Shown here piece after piece: positions 1 to 6,193 of a stretch of DNA of 11,276 nt (position 1 is its first letter; the number at the start of each line of letters is the position of its first letter). Where the stretch lies: positions 1 through 11,276 of the forward strand of contig CAZXBG010000133.1 of assembly GCA_964638865.1 (NCBI GenBank). Direction: 5' to 3'. The DNA is from UBA7236 sp964638865. Its GTDB lineage: Bacteria > Bacteroidota > Bacteroidia > Chitinophagales > BACL12. The position numbers and the translations under genes are program-made. The notes beneath the pieces were generated by a model. It saw only the letters and a list, made by a program, of their open reading frames with translations, was not told the origin of the DNA and made no database searches.

Positions 1-56
1 GAAATGCAATGATTTTGATACCGGTTTTTATAGAAAATTTTCCTTGAAATAGAGGG

Positions 57-90
57 TTGTCCCCAACTTTTAATATTGACCCCAATTTTC
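57..90. repeat. imperfect 15-base direct repeat
   Basis: TTGTCCCCAACTTTT at 57-71 and TTGACCCCAATTTTC at 76-90 match at 12 of 15 positions, with start points 19 bases apart. It could be the remnant of an insertion-sequence end or a pair of protein-binding sites. Nothing nearby decides between these. Confidence 0.4.
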
Positions 91-274
91 GTTAACGCGA
101 CTGCCAACTGCCACTGCCACTGGAACCCGCCTGCCAAAGTCTTCGGGCAGGTGCACGAATGAACAGTCCTCGACCTCACAGGTTTCGAAAACATGTGCAG
201 GTCTTAGGGAAATGAACCTATCAAAAATATTCACCTCCCATCAGTAGTTGGTGAGGTGGAAGGAAAAAAAAGTT

Positions 275-348
275 GCCACGAATACACGAATGAACAGCCA
301 TCGGTTGTTTGTAATAGGAAATCAATTTTTTACTGGTGTATTCGTGGC
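275..348. repeat. inverted repeat of the CCACGAATACAC family
   Basis: GCCACGAATACAC at 275-287 and its exact reverse complement at 336-348 form a 13-base-pair stem around a 48-base loop. Read on the minus strand, the stem is followed by CAAC and a run of eight T, so it could act as a second terminator beyond the one directly after gyrB. The same word, CCACGAAT, recurs in the gyrB terminator stem. Confidence 0.6.
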
Positions 349-373
349 TAATCTTTTCATCCGTATTATGGAG

Positions 374-413
374 AAAAAAAAGGCCACGAATTCATAAATT
401 TTAAAATTCGTGG
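374..413 (-). terminator. rho-independent terminator of gyrB
   Basis: On the minus strand a perfect 9-base stem (CCACGAATT at 413-405 pairing with AATTCGTGG at 392-384) with a 12-base loop is followed by CC and eight T residues (381-374). It begins 37 bases after the gyrB stop codon, as expected for an intrinsic terminator. Confidence 0.8.
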
Positions 414-449
414 ACTCGTAGCTTAAAAAATTAATTCTCTGTTATTTAA

Positions 450-2405
450 TTACACATCAAGGTTTGCATATTTTGCATGCGCCTCGATAAATTCTCTGCG
501 CGGAGGAACTTCATCTCCCATTAACATAGAAAATACGTGATCTGCTTCCGCTGCATTGTCGATGGTTACGCGTCGCAACGTTCTGGTTTCGGGATTCATT
601 GTAGTTTCCCATAACTGTTCGGCATTCATTTCACCCAAACCCTTGTATCGCTGCACGTGCACAGAACTTTCATTACCGCCTTTTGCGAATTCTGCGGTAG
701 TTGCTTTTCTTTCTTCATCATTCCAGCAATACCGTTGTTCCTTTCCTTTTTTAACAAGATATAATGGAGGAGTTGCAATATAGATATATCCTTCTTTTAC
801 TAATTCAAAACATTTTCTAAAGAAGAATGTAAGAATAAGTGTAGTAATATGGCTTCCATCCACGTCAGCATCCGTCATAATTATGATCTTGTGATAACGG
901 AGTTTTGCAGTATCCAATGTTTTATCTTCCGCCGGCATAACACCTAAAGCAGTAAAAATATTTTTGATCTCTTCATTGTCGAAAATTTTGTAATCCATTG
1001 CTTTTTCAACATTCAATATTTTTCCTCTGAGCGGTAAAATTGCCTGAAATCCTCTGTTCCTGCCCTGTTTAGCAGTTCCGCCTGCGCTATCTCCCTCAAC
1101 AAGGTATAATTCGCATTTAGATGCATCTTTTTCCTGACAATCGGCAAGTTTACCCGGCAATCCACCTCCACCGAAAGCACTTTTGCGCTGCACTAATTCA
1201 CGTGCTTTTCTGGCTGCAATTCTTGCCTGAGCAGCAAGTATTACTTTTCCGATAATAAGTTTTGCCTGTTTAGGATTTTCTTCCAGATAATTATTCAGCA
1301 TTTCGCCTGAAATAATATCTACAATACCCATAACCTCATTGTTTCCCAATTTGGTTTTAGTTTGTCCCTCAAACTGTGGTTCCGGAACTTTGATAGATAT
1401 CAAAGCGGTTAATCCTTCCCTAAAATCGTCACCGGATATTTCAACTTTGGCCTTTTCGAACATGTTTTCTTTATCGCCATAGGCTTTAAAGGTTCTGGTA
1501 AGCGCGCGTCGGAAACCTGCTACGTGGGTTCCTCCTTCAATGGTATTGATATTATTTACGTAGGAGTGTATGTTTTCGCTATAGGATTCGTTGTATTGCA
1601 GTGCAATTTCCACAATTACATTATCTCTTCCACCTTCTGCATAAATTGGAAAAGGAATGATAGATGTGCGGCTTTCATCCAAAAATTTCACAAACTCCAC
1701 TAAACCACCCTGGCTCAGAAAAGTATCGGAACGGAATTTACCTTCTTCATCTACCTCGCGTTCATCAGTAATAGTGAGGCTGATTCCTTTATTTAAATAT
1801 GCCAATTCACGAATGCGCGATAATAAGGTTTCATATTTATATTCTGTAACAGTAAAAATTGTATCATCCGGCTGAAAGGTGACAAAGGTGCCATGAATTG
1901 CCGAATCGCCAATCTCCTTTACAGAGTATAATGGCTTACCGATCTGATATTCCTGCATAAAAACTTTGCCATTGCGATGCACTTCAACGGTTAAATGTTT
2001 TGAAAGTGCGTTAACGCAACTTACACCCACACCGTGTAATCCTCCCGAAACCTTATAAGTATCCTTATCAAACTTTCCACCGGCGTGCAAAACTGTCATT
2101 ACAACCTCCAAAGCCGATCTTTTTTCCTTTTTATGGATTTCCGTAGGAATTCCCCTTCCGTCGTCTTTTACACGAATGATATTTCCGGGCAGAATGGCAA
2201 CATCAATATTCTGACAATAACCTGCGAGGGCTTCATCTATTGAGTTGTCGATTACCTCATATACCAAATGATGCAATCCTTTAAATCCTGTATCACCGAT
2301 ATACATGGCAGGACGCTTTCTAACGGCTTCCAGTCCTTCTAATACTTGTATGTTCTCGGCTGTGTAATTGGAGTGATCCTGTGCTAAAATTTCTTCTTTT
2401 TCCAT
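450..2405 (-). CDS. gyrB: DNA gyrase subunit B
   Basis: ATPase subunit of DNA gyrase, which introduces negative supercoils together with GyrA in the cytoplasm. The 651 residues hold the complete GHKL ATPase: EVIDNSIDEA (50-59; E50 and N54), DDGRGIP (81-87), the glycine-rich lid SGGLHGVG (120-127), and the transducer lysine in QTKTKLG (348-354). The TOPRIM half follows: EGDSAGG with E437, DADVDGSHI with metal-binding D512 and D514, then the C-terminal QRYKGLGEMN (585-594) and NPETR. The length matches non-proteobacterial GyrB; the roughly 165-residue insertion of the 804-residue E. coli protein is absent. R460 stands where E. coli has K447, as in Gram-positive gyrases. The ATG start is supported by AGAGGTA (2421-2415) nine bases upstream. 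ParE is the alternative, but the MYIGDTGFKGLHHLVYEVID start favours GyrB. Confidence 0.97.
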   Translation of the reverse strand: MEKEEILAQDHSNYTAENIQVLEGLEAVRKRPAMYIGDTGFKGLHHLVYEVIDNSIDEALAGYCQNIDVAILPGNIIRVKDDGRGIPTEIHKKEKRSALEVVMTVLHAGGKFDKDTYKVSGGLHGVGVSCVNALSKHLTVEVHRNGKVFMQEYQIGKPLYSVKEIGDSAIHGTFVTFQPDDTIFTVTEYKYETLLSRIRELAYLNKGISLTITDEREVDEEGKFRSDTFLSQGGLVEFVKFLDESRTSIIPFPIYAEGGRDNVIVEIALQYNESYSENIHSYVNNINTIEGGTHVAGFRRALTRTFKAYGDKENMFEKAKVEISGDDFREGLTALISIKVPEPQFEGQTKTKLGNNEVMGIVDIISGEMLNNYLEENPKQAKLIIGKVILAAQARIAARKARELVQRKSAFGGGGLPGKLADCQEKDASKCELYLVEGDSAGGTAKQGRNRGFQAILPLRGKILNVEKAMDYKIFDNEEIKNIFTALGVMPAEDKTLDTAKLRYHKIIIMTDADVDGSHITTLILTFFFRKCFELVKEGYIYIATPPLYLVKKGKEQRYCWNDEERKATTAEFAKGGNESSVHVQRYKGLGEMNAEQLWETTMNPETRTLRRVTIDNAAEADHVFSMLMGDEVPPRREFIEAHAKYANLDV

Positions 2406-2478
2406 AAATCGTGCTACCTCTTTTCAGGCGTAAATTTGTCAGTTTTTTTTGCGAAGTTGTATTTTAAAATTGAATATG

Positions 2479-2486
2479 CAAATATA
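2479..2486 (-). promoter_or_regulatory. predicted gyrB promoter, -7 element
   Basis: TATATTTG on the minus strand fits the Bacteroidota -7 consensus TAnnTTTG. It would give a 5' leader of roughly 65 bases before gyrB. No TTG is seen at the usual -33 distance; the upstream sequence is only T-rich. Confidence 0.5.
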
Positions 2487-2745
2487 CAGCATAATAACTG
2501 AAAAATGTAGTGTTTTTAAGTATTTCAGCGTATTATTTATGCACTAAATTTCAACAAAAATTGATAATTGATAATTGCCAACAGGGGCTATGAAATAGGA
2601 ATAAATTTATATTATCTGATTTGTGAGATTTTAGTGGAGAAATATTCTCTAAATATCCAATTTAACCCGCCTGGGAGAGGCAACTTTATCGAAGGAAGAA
2701 TCCTCTCTTTCCTACTAAGAAGAAAGAACTTTCAATCGCATCCAA
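2487..2745. other. AT-rich intergenic stretch with no supported gene
   Basis: This stretch between the gyrB promoter and the 37-residue gene holds only a short TTGATAA duplication (about 2560-2575) and low-complexity AT sequence. A 70-codon open frame on the plus strand (2568-2780) has no promoter or family resemblance and overlaps the better-supported minus-strand gene. Confidence 0.5.
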
Positions 2746-2859
2746 TCAATGGCCTGGTCCATCACCTCTTTTGCCCTTGATATATTCGATAAGGAAAAGT
2801 CCGCCTACTGCGAGAACATAACAAACAATAACCAGGGCAACAAAAAACTGAGAACTCAT
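2746..2859 (-). CDS. 37-residue single-span membrane protein
   Basis: A short minus-strand frame, ATG to TGA, of 37 residues. It begins MSSQFFVALVIVCYVLAVGG, continues with a hydrophobic run to about residue 26, and ends in a basic, glycine-rich tail (KGKRGDGPGH). This is one transmembrane helix, with the positive tail predicted to be cytoplasmic. No family is recognised. The length and charge layout resemble small accessory subunits or regulators of membrane complexes in general, but no specific motif (for example that of CcoS or KdpF) is present. A -7 element (TAACTTTG) sits 20 bases upstream of the ATG, which supports expression as a separate gene. No Shine-Dalgarno site is seen, which is normal for this phylum. 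The evidence is composition plus promoter only. Confidence 0.5.
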   Translation of the reverse strand: MSSQFFVALVIVCYVLAVGGLFLIEYIKGKRGDGPGH

Positions 2860-2878
2860 AGATTTAAATTTATAGTTG

Positions 2879-2886
2879 CAAAGTTA
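2879..2886 (-). promoter_or_regulatory. predicted promoter of the 37-residue gene, -7 element
   Basis: TAACTTTG on the minus strand fits TAnnTTTG. The predicted start of transcription leaves a leader of about 12-15 bases. The -33 region is T-rich but has no clean TTG. Confidence 0.45.
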
Positions 2887-2966
2887 AGTAAACGGCGTGA
2901 TTTTTAAAATAAATCTGCTCATTTTCTGCACAAGCAGTTAACAAGGCAGCAGTAAAAAGTAAACGG
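2886..2966. repeat. 10-base direct repeat between divergent genes
   Basis: AAGTAAACGG occurs at 2886-2895 and again at 2957-2966, each followed by a T-rich run after 4-5 bases. One copy abuts the minus-strand -7 element. The other lies near the -33 position of the plus-strand gene. It could be a shared operator, or chance. Confidence 0.35.
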
Positions 2967-2982
2967 TATCGTTTTTGCCACT

Positions 2983-2990
2983 TATCTTCG
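2983..2990 (+). promoter_or_regulatory. predicted promoter of the DUF4468 gene, -7 element
   Basis: TATCTTCG differs from TAnnTTTG at one position and lies 33 bases before the ATG. The same C-for-T variant appears in the promoter at 6536-6543. No TTG is seen at the -33 distance. Confidence 0.4.
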
Positions 2991-3023
2991 TAAAAAAATT
3001 CACCTTTACCATTAAAATCAGCT

Positions 3024-3575
3024 ATGAAAAAAATCAGTTTAATTTTCGTTTTGTTCCTCAGTGTTGGATTGTATGCGCAAAAAGCTTCCGATGTGGAAAT
3101 ACCCTTTTTTCCGGTTGATGAAGATTCAAAATTAGTTACCTATACCGATGTGATTCAGGTTCCCGGTGTGTTAAAGGATTCGCTTTACGATGTTGCAATG
3201 GCATGGATGAAGATCTACTACAAATCGCCAAGTCAGGTGATTAAAAGTCAAAGTAAAGAAGAGGGTGTTATAGATATTCGTCATCAGTTTTATGTAACAC
3301 GCAAGGATAAAAATCAGGAAGTGAAGGCCGGACTTATCAATTATTACCTCACGCTGCAATTTCGCGATGGAAGATTTAAGTATACCATCACAAAATTAAA
3401 TCTTGAAAGCACTTCTTATTTCGGCATAGAAAAATGGTTAAATGAGGAACCTTACAAAAAAGATGAAAATGTTCCGGGATATCTTGTACAAATTGATAAA
3501 TTCATGATGGATCTTATAACATCTATGGAGTCGGAGGTAAAACCGGTTGTCCCAAAAAAGGAAGAAGATTGGTAA
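3024..3575 (+). CDS. secreted DUF4468-family protein
   Basis: A 183-residue protein of unknown function exported from the cytoplasm. Residues 1-19 (MKKISLIFVLFLSVGLYAQ) form a typical signal peptide with probable cleavage before or at Q19. Residues about 29-125 match my recollection of DUF4468, a TBP-like-fold domain common in Bacteroidota: the opening FPVDEDSKLVTYTDVIQVPG (29-48), then KDSLYDVAMAWM, and the strand pair YYLTLQFRDGRFKYTITKL (107-125). The acidic and lysine-rich tail (KPVVPKKEEDW) looks disordered. The gene stands alone: it has its own candidate promoter upstream and a strong terminator 30 bases after the stop. Periplasmic location is inferred from the signal peptide, and no lipobox cysteine is present. 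Confidence 0.85.
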   Translation: MKKISLIFVLFLSVGLYAQKASDVEIPFFPVDEDSKLVTYTDVIQVPGVLKDSLYDVAMAWMKIYYKSPSQVIKSQSKEEGVIDIRHQFYVTRKDKNQEVKAGLINYYLTLQFRDGRFKYTITKLNLESTSYFGIEKWLNEEPYKKDENVPGYLVQIDKFMMDLITSMESEVKPVVPKKEEDW

Positions 3576-3605
3576 ATAATTATTTTAGATAAAAATCTTA
3601 AACTC

Positions 3606-3640
3606 AAAAAACCTGCAAGTAAAATGTGCAGGTTTTTTTT
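3606..3640 (+). terminator. rho-independent terminator of the DUF4468 gene
   Basis: AAAAAACCTGCA (3606-3617) pairs perfectly with TGCAGGTTTTTT (3627-3638) around a 9-base loop and runs into eight T residues. This is the strongest terminator in the window. It isolates the DUF4468 gene from the usp operon. Confidence 0.9.
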
Positions 3641-3651
3641 ATTGTAAATAT

Positions 3652-3665
3652 TTGAATATGTTCAA
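3652..3665. promoter_or_regulatory. Fnr-like operator, upstream site
   Basis: TTGAATATGTTCAA is a perfect-arm palindrome of the form TTGA-N6-TCAA, the core recognised by Fnr/FixK-type regulators (E. coli Fnr: TTGAT-N4-ATCAA). Its centre is about 45 bases before the predicted start of transcription, near the class II activator position. The gene for a Crp/Fnr regulator is second in the downstream operon. Confidence 0.5.
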
Positions 3666-3676
3666 TGTGGAAAAGG

Positions 3677-3688
3677 TGACAAAAGTCA
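3677..3688. promoter_or_regulatory. Crp/Fnr-like operator, promoter-proximal site
   Basis: TGACAAAAGTCA has the form TGA-N6-TCA shared by Crp and Fnr sites. It is centred 24 bases downstream of the first palindrome and falls between the expected -33 and -7 elements, a position better suited to repression. Confidence 0.45.
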
Positions 3689-3692
3689 TTTT

Positions 3693-3700
3693 TTACTTTG
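3693..3700 (+). promoter_or_regulatory. predicted promoter of the usp-fnr operon, -7 element
   Basis: TTACTTTG matches TAnnTTTG with one mismatch. No TTG lies at the -33 distance, consistent with an activator-dependent promoter. It leaves a leader of about 150 bases before the chosen usp start. Confidence 0.4.
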
Positions 3701-3856
3701 AGGTACATCATGCCTTCTTTACTGACTAACAAGGAACTTTGGGCTATAAAAATGAAATCAATGGCAACCTACCAGACTGATTTGGATCAAACGAAGATAA
3801 AAGGCTACAACGATACCAGGTCTTCAAGGAATTTGAAAAAAGAAAAAGGCTTGGTT

Positions 3857-4699
3857 ATGGAGATAAAAAAAATATTGGTACCAACGGATTTTTCGATAAA
3901 TTCAACAGAGGCATTAAATTCAGCAATTACAATTGCACAATCTCAAGGTGCAGAAGTAATTGTTTTGCATGTTTATCATATGCCATTTGCGGATGAACAT
4001 ATGCCACCTTCCATGATAAAAGAATTAATGAATACACAGAAGGAAAGGGCGGAGTTGGATATGCAAACATTTGTGGAATCGCAGCAAATTTTTAAACAGA
4101 AAACAGTTCCGGTTGAATATAAAACCGTAATAGGTTTTGCATCAGAAATGATTCTTGATGTGGCACGTGCGAATAACGTGGACCTTATCATAACAAGTAC
4201 AAAGGGAGCCAATAGTATTGATGATAAGTTATTCGGGACTGTGACCTGGAATATAATTAAAAATTCAGAAATTCCGGTTATGGCCATCCCTGAAAAAAGT
4301 ATAAATCCCGTATTCAAAAATATTATGATTCCATTTGAAGGAACAGAAAAAGATAATGATACTATTACATGGTTATTGAGTTTCGCAGAAAAGAATAAAG
4401 CTACTGTGCATGCTGTGCACTTTTTAACTGATTCAACAAACTACAATAAATCAACTATTGATAAATTACATAGTAGATTCAGAAAATATCTAGAAAACGA
4501 CATGTTGCAATTGCATTTTCTTGCAGAAAAAAATATTACGGAAGGCATTAAAAAATTCGCCTCACGGAATAATATTGATATGATCTGTATGGTGACACAT
4601 CACCATGGATTATTTGCAACAATTTTCCACATGAGTATTACCAGAAACATAACACTTTATAGTCAGATCCCATTATTAGCATATAATATTGATAAATAA
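3857..4699 (+). CDS. tandem universal stress protein (UspA family)
   Basis: A 280-residue cytoplasmic protein with two UspA domains, a form common in Bacteroidota; such proteins are linked to starvation, redox and anaerobic stress. Domain 1 (2-145) opens with KKILVPTDFSINSTEAL and the strand VIVLHVY. It keeps part of the nucleotide loop, TKGANSIDDKLFGTVTW (115-131), where the usual G-2x-G spacing is lost. Domain 2 (about 153-277) opens with FKNIMIPFEGTE and closes with THHHGLFATIFHMSITRNI (247-265), a degenerate loop unlikely to bind ATP in the classical way. The frame stays open 53 codons further upstream to a TTG at 3698. I chose ATG 3857 because the first strand of the fold begins directly there and an AAAAAGG stretch lies about eight bases before it. 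The regulator gene follows 19 bases after the stop, so the two form an operon. Confidence 0.85.
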   Translation: MEIKKILVPTDFSINSTEALNSAITIAQSQGAEVIVLHVYHMPFADEHMPPSMIKELMNTQKERAELDMQTFVESQQIFKQKTVPVEYKTVIGFASEMILDVARANNVDLIITSTKGANSIDDKLFGTVTWNIIKNSEIPVMAIPEKSINPVFKNIMIPFEGTEKDNDTITWLLSFAEKNKATVHAVHFLTDSTNYNKSTIDKLHSRFRKYLENDMLQLHFLAEKNITEGIKKFASRNNIDMICMVTHHHGLFATIFHMSITRNITLYSQIPLLAYNIDK

Positions 4700-4718
4700 A
4701 CCAGGCAAACTTTTTACA

Positions 4719-5432
4719 ATGACAATGCAAACAAAAATATCGACTCCCGACTGCGAACATTGCAAGAGCAAAAATAAATCACTCTTTCATTTTTGCCATC
4801 TAGAAGAAACGGAATTTATAAATCAGACAAAAACCTGTGCCATGTATAAAAAGGGACAGACAATTTTTCATGAAAATGCAAATGCCTATGGTTTGTATTG
4901 TTTAAATGAAGGCAAAGTAAAATTGTATAAACAAGCCGCTGATGGCAAGGAACAAATACTCAAAATAGTTACTCCGGGCGATTTTATAGGTTATGGAGCA
5001 ATGTTATCTTCCACTACTTATGGCGTAAGTGCAGAGGTAATTGAAGATGCGGTAATTTGTTTTATTCCAAAAGAATCCGTTCTTAAAATATTTCGTGAGA
5101 ACAACAGATTCTCCGAAGGAATGGTACAATTGCTCACCCAAACTATAGACCAGACGGTTGAAAAAATGGCGGATATCGCCTACAAACCTGTAAGAGGAAG
5201 AGTTGCAGAAGCCTTATTAATACTCAGTGAATCGTACAAGGATGAAAATAATACCGAAGGTATCGTCAGCATCACTCGCGAAGATCTCGCTTCGTATGTA
5301 GGAACAGTAAAAGAAACCGCAATCCGTGTGTTAAAAGATTTTAAAGAAGATGGTCTTATCGAAACTAATAACCACGCTATTAAAATACTTGATCGTGGGA
5401 GATTGACGAAGGTTTGTGAGTTGTATGATTGA
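4719..5432 (+). CDS. Crp/Fnr-family regulator with N-terminal cysteine cluster
   Basis: A 237-residue transcription regulator. The N-terminus carries C12, C15 and C26 in CEHCKSKNKSLFHFC, an Fnr-like place for a metal or iron-sulfur site; further cysteines are C40, C61 and C114. Residues about 40-125 form the cyclic-nucleotide-binding-like beta-roll (KKGQTIFHENANAYGLYCL, GKVKLYK, PGDFIGYGAML). A dimer helix follows (about 128-155), then a winged helix-turn-helix (SITREDLASYVGTVKETAIR, 184-203) ending KDFKEDGLIE. E199 and R203 occupy the positions of Fnr E209 and R213, which contact the TGA half-site, so binding to TGA-N6-TCA sites is expected. The start could also be ATG 4725; the TTG at 4689 overlaps the usp gene and is unlikely. 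It is co-transcribed with usp, and two matching operators lie upstream of the operon. Confidence 0.88.
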   Translation: MTMQTKISTPDCEHCKSKNKSLFHFCHLEETEFINQTKTCAMYKKGQTIFHENANAYGLYCLNEGKVKLYKQAADGKEQILKIVTPGDFIGYGAMLSSTTYGVSAEVIEDAVICFIPKESVLKIFRENNRFSEGMVQLLTQTIDQTVEKMADIAYKPVRGRVAEALLILSESYKDENNTEGIVSITREDLASYVGTVKETAIRVLKDFKEDGLIETNNHAIKILDRGRLTKVCELYD

Positions 5433-5437
5433 GGGGG

Positions 5438-5464
5438 AATGAGTAATGAGAAATGAGTAATGAG
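5438..5464. repeat. tandem AATGAGTAATGAG repeat
   Basis: AATGAGTAATGAG occurs at 5438-5450 and 5452-5464 with one base between. It begins just after the regulator's stop codon and is low-complexity spacer of a kind frequent in this phylum. Confidence 0.6.
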
Positions 5465-5517
5465 TAGATTTTCGAAAGCCGAATGCTTTTACTCCTTACC
5501 AATGACTGCTGACCAAT

Positions 5518-5552
5518 GCCTCCTGACTTTTTGGTGAAGCGGGTCAGGAGGC
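5518..5552. terminator. hairpin between convergent genes, possible bidirectional terminator
   Basis: GCCTCCTGAC (5518-5527) and GTCAGGAGGC (5543-5552) form a perfect, GC-rich 10-base stem with a 15-base loop. It lies between the convergent regulator and membrane-protein genes. The T-tract is weak on both sides, so it may instead be a dispersed palindromic repeat that happens to insulate the two genes. Confidence 0.5.
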
Positions 5553-5577
5553 GAATTTGTTTGGGATCGATACTTAT

Positions 5578-6108
5578 TTAAACCCAGCCCCTTCCATCAT
5601 ACAAAAACGGCCATGGGATGGAAACTAGAATTAAAATAAATGCTATTAAAAACCAGATGAATTGTTTTCTTCCTGCATCAACATCATTCAGTGCTTTTTT
5701 AGCTTTGGCATATCCGATGTGCACAAAAATTAATGCGAGTAGCATTCCAATTGCGTGATCAAGTGCAATATTTCTGAAAGAAGGTGCACCCAACTGATCT
5801 GTTATATTGGATATCTTAAAATTTGTTTGCGTTGATATCCAGTGAAAATATAATAATAAACCTGCTACCAGTTGCAGATCCATTGCAATCATAGAGAACA
5901 TACCCATTTTTTTTGTTGCTCCGGCAAAAGGTTTCTTTCCTTTAGAAGTTTGAAACCCAAACCAGATTCCGAGTATCATCAGAATGATAATAATATATCT
6001 CCATCCCGAGTGAAAACCCGTTAAAGCTTTATATAATCCCTCGGGAAGGGTCATGGCTGCTTCATCTGAACCAAAAAGTAAAACAGCAGAAATTATTGTT
6101 GCGGTCAT
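5578..6108 (-). CDS. four-helix membrane protein, 'cytochrome B'-like
   Basis: A 176-residue inner-membrane protein with four predicted helices at about 36-52, 72-90, 115-133 and 150-168, and a short charged loop after each. It resembles a Bacteroidota family often auto-labelled 'cytochrome B': FHSGWRY before helix 1 (H33), GKKPF and KKMGMF in the first loop, DHAIGML in helix 3 (H118), AKAKKA after it, and the closing SIPWPFLYDGRGW (163-175). H33, H89, H118 and H130 could ligate heme, but no heme-binding motif is proven and the function is unknown. The start is uncertain: the first 18 residues could be a leader before a second ATG at 6054. The gene lies 85 bases after the Spy-like gene with no terminator between, so read-through from that promoter is likely. 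Confidence 0.75.
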   Translation of the reverse strand: MTATIISAVLLFGSDEAAMTLPEGLYKALTGFHSGWRYIIIILMILGIWFGFQTSKGKKPFAGATKKMGMFSMIAMDLQLVAGLLLYFHWISTQTNFKISNITDQLGAPSFRNIALDHAIGMLLALIFVHIGYAKAKKALNDVDAGRKQFIWFLIAFILILVSIPWPFLYDGRGWV

Positions 6109-6193
6109 TTTGTGTATATTTAAAGAGTGTAAAAATATCTATTGTTGCTTGTTTTTTTAAGGAGTTAATATTTTTTTAAGTTGATATAAATAC

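Larger units (their letters stand above)
1..371. other. gene-free repeat-rich flank downstream of gyrB
   Basis: No convincing gene is seen here on either strand. The stretch is built from short repeats: an imperfect direct repeat (57-71 and 76-90), ACTGCC tandem units (100-123), a small hairpin CCTGCC/GGCAGG (130-135 and 146-151), a CACCTC/GAGGTG inverted pair (232-237 and 253-258), a 13-base direct repeat CACGAATGAACAG (154-166 and 285-297), and a long inverted repeat (275-348). Such word-like repeats are common between genes in environmental Bacteroidota. Any function is unknown. Confidence 0.6.

Noticed and set aside
1..300. CRISPR array or integron-like repeat array
   Set aside because: Repeats are too few, too short and irregularly spaced, and no associated genes are visible.
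556..1875. Plus-strand open frames inside gyrB
   Set aside because: They are complementary-strand shadows of a fully conserved gyrB and show no independent start signals.
450..2405. ParE instead of GyrB
   Set aside because: Length and the N-terminal MYIGDTGFKGLHHLVYEVID pattern favour GyrB; no parC or gyrA neighbour is present to argue otherwise.
2568..2780. 70-codon open frame on the plus strand
   Set aside because: No promoter, no recognisable domain, and it overlaps the minus-strand 37-residue gene, which has a promoter and a clear membrane segment.
3976..4317. 113-codon open frame on the minus strand inside the universal stress protein gene
   Set aside because: It is antisense to a clearly conserved UspA domain; the hydrophobic look comes from reading the complement of the coding strand.
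4689..4718. TTG start for the Crp/Fnr gene overlapping usp
   Set aside because: The extra ten residues add nothing to the fold, and ATG 4719 lies just ahead of the cysteine cluster as in Fnr-like proteins.
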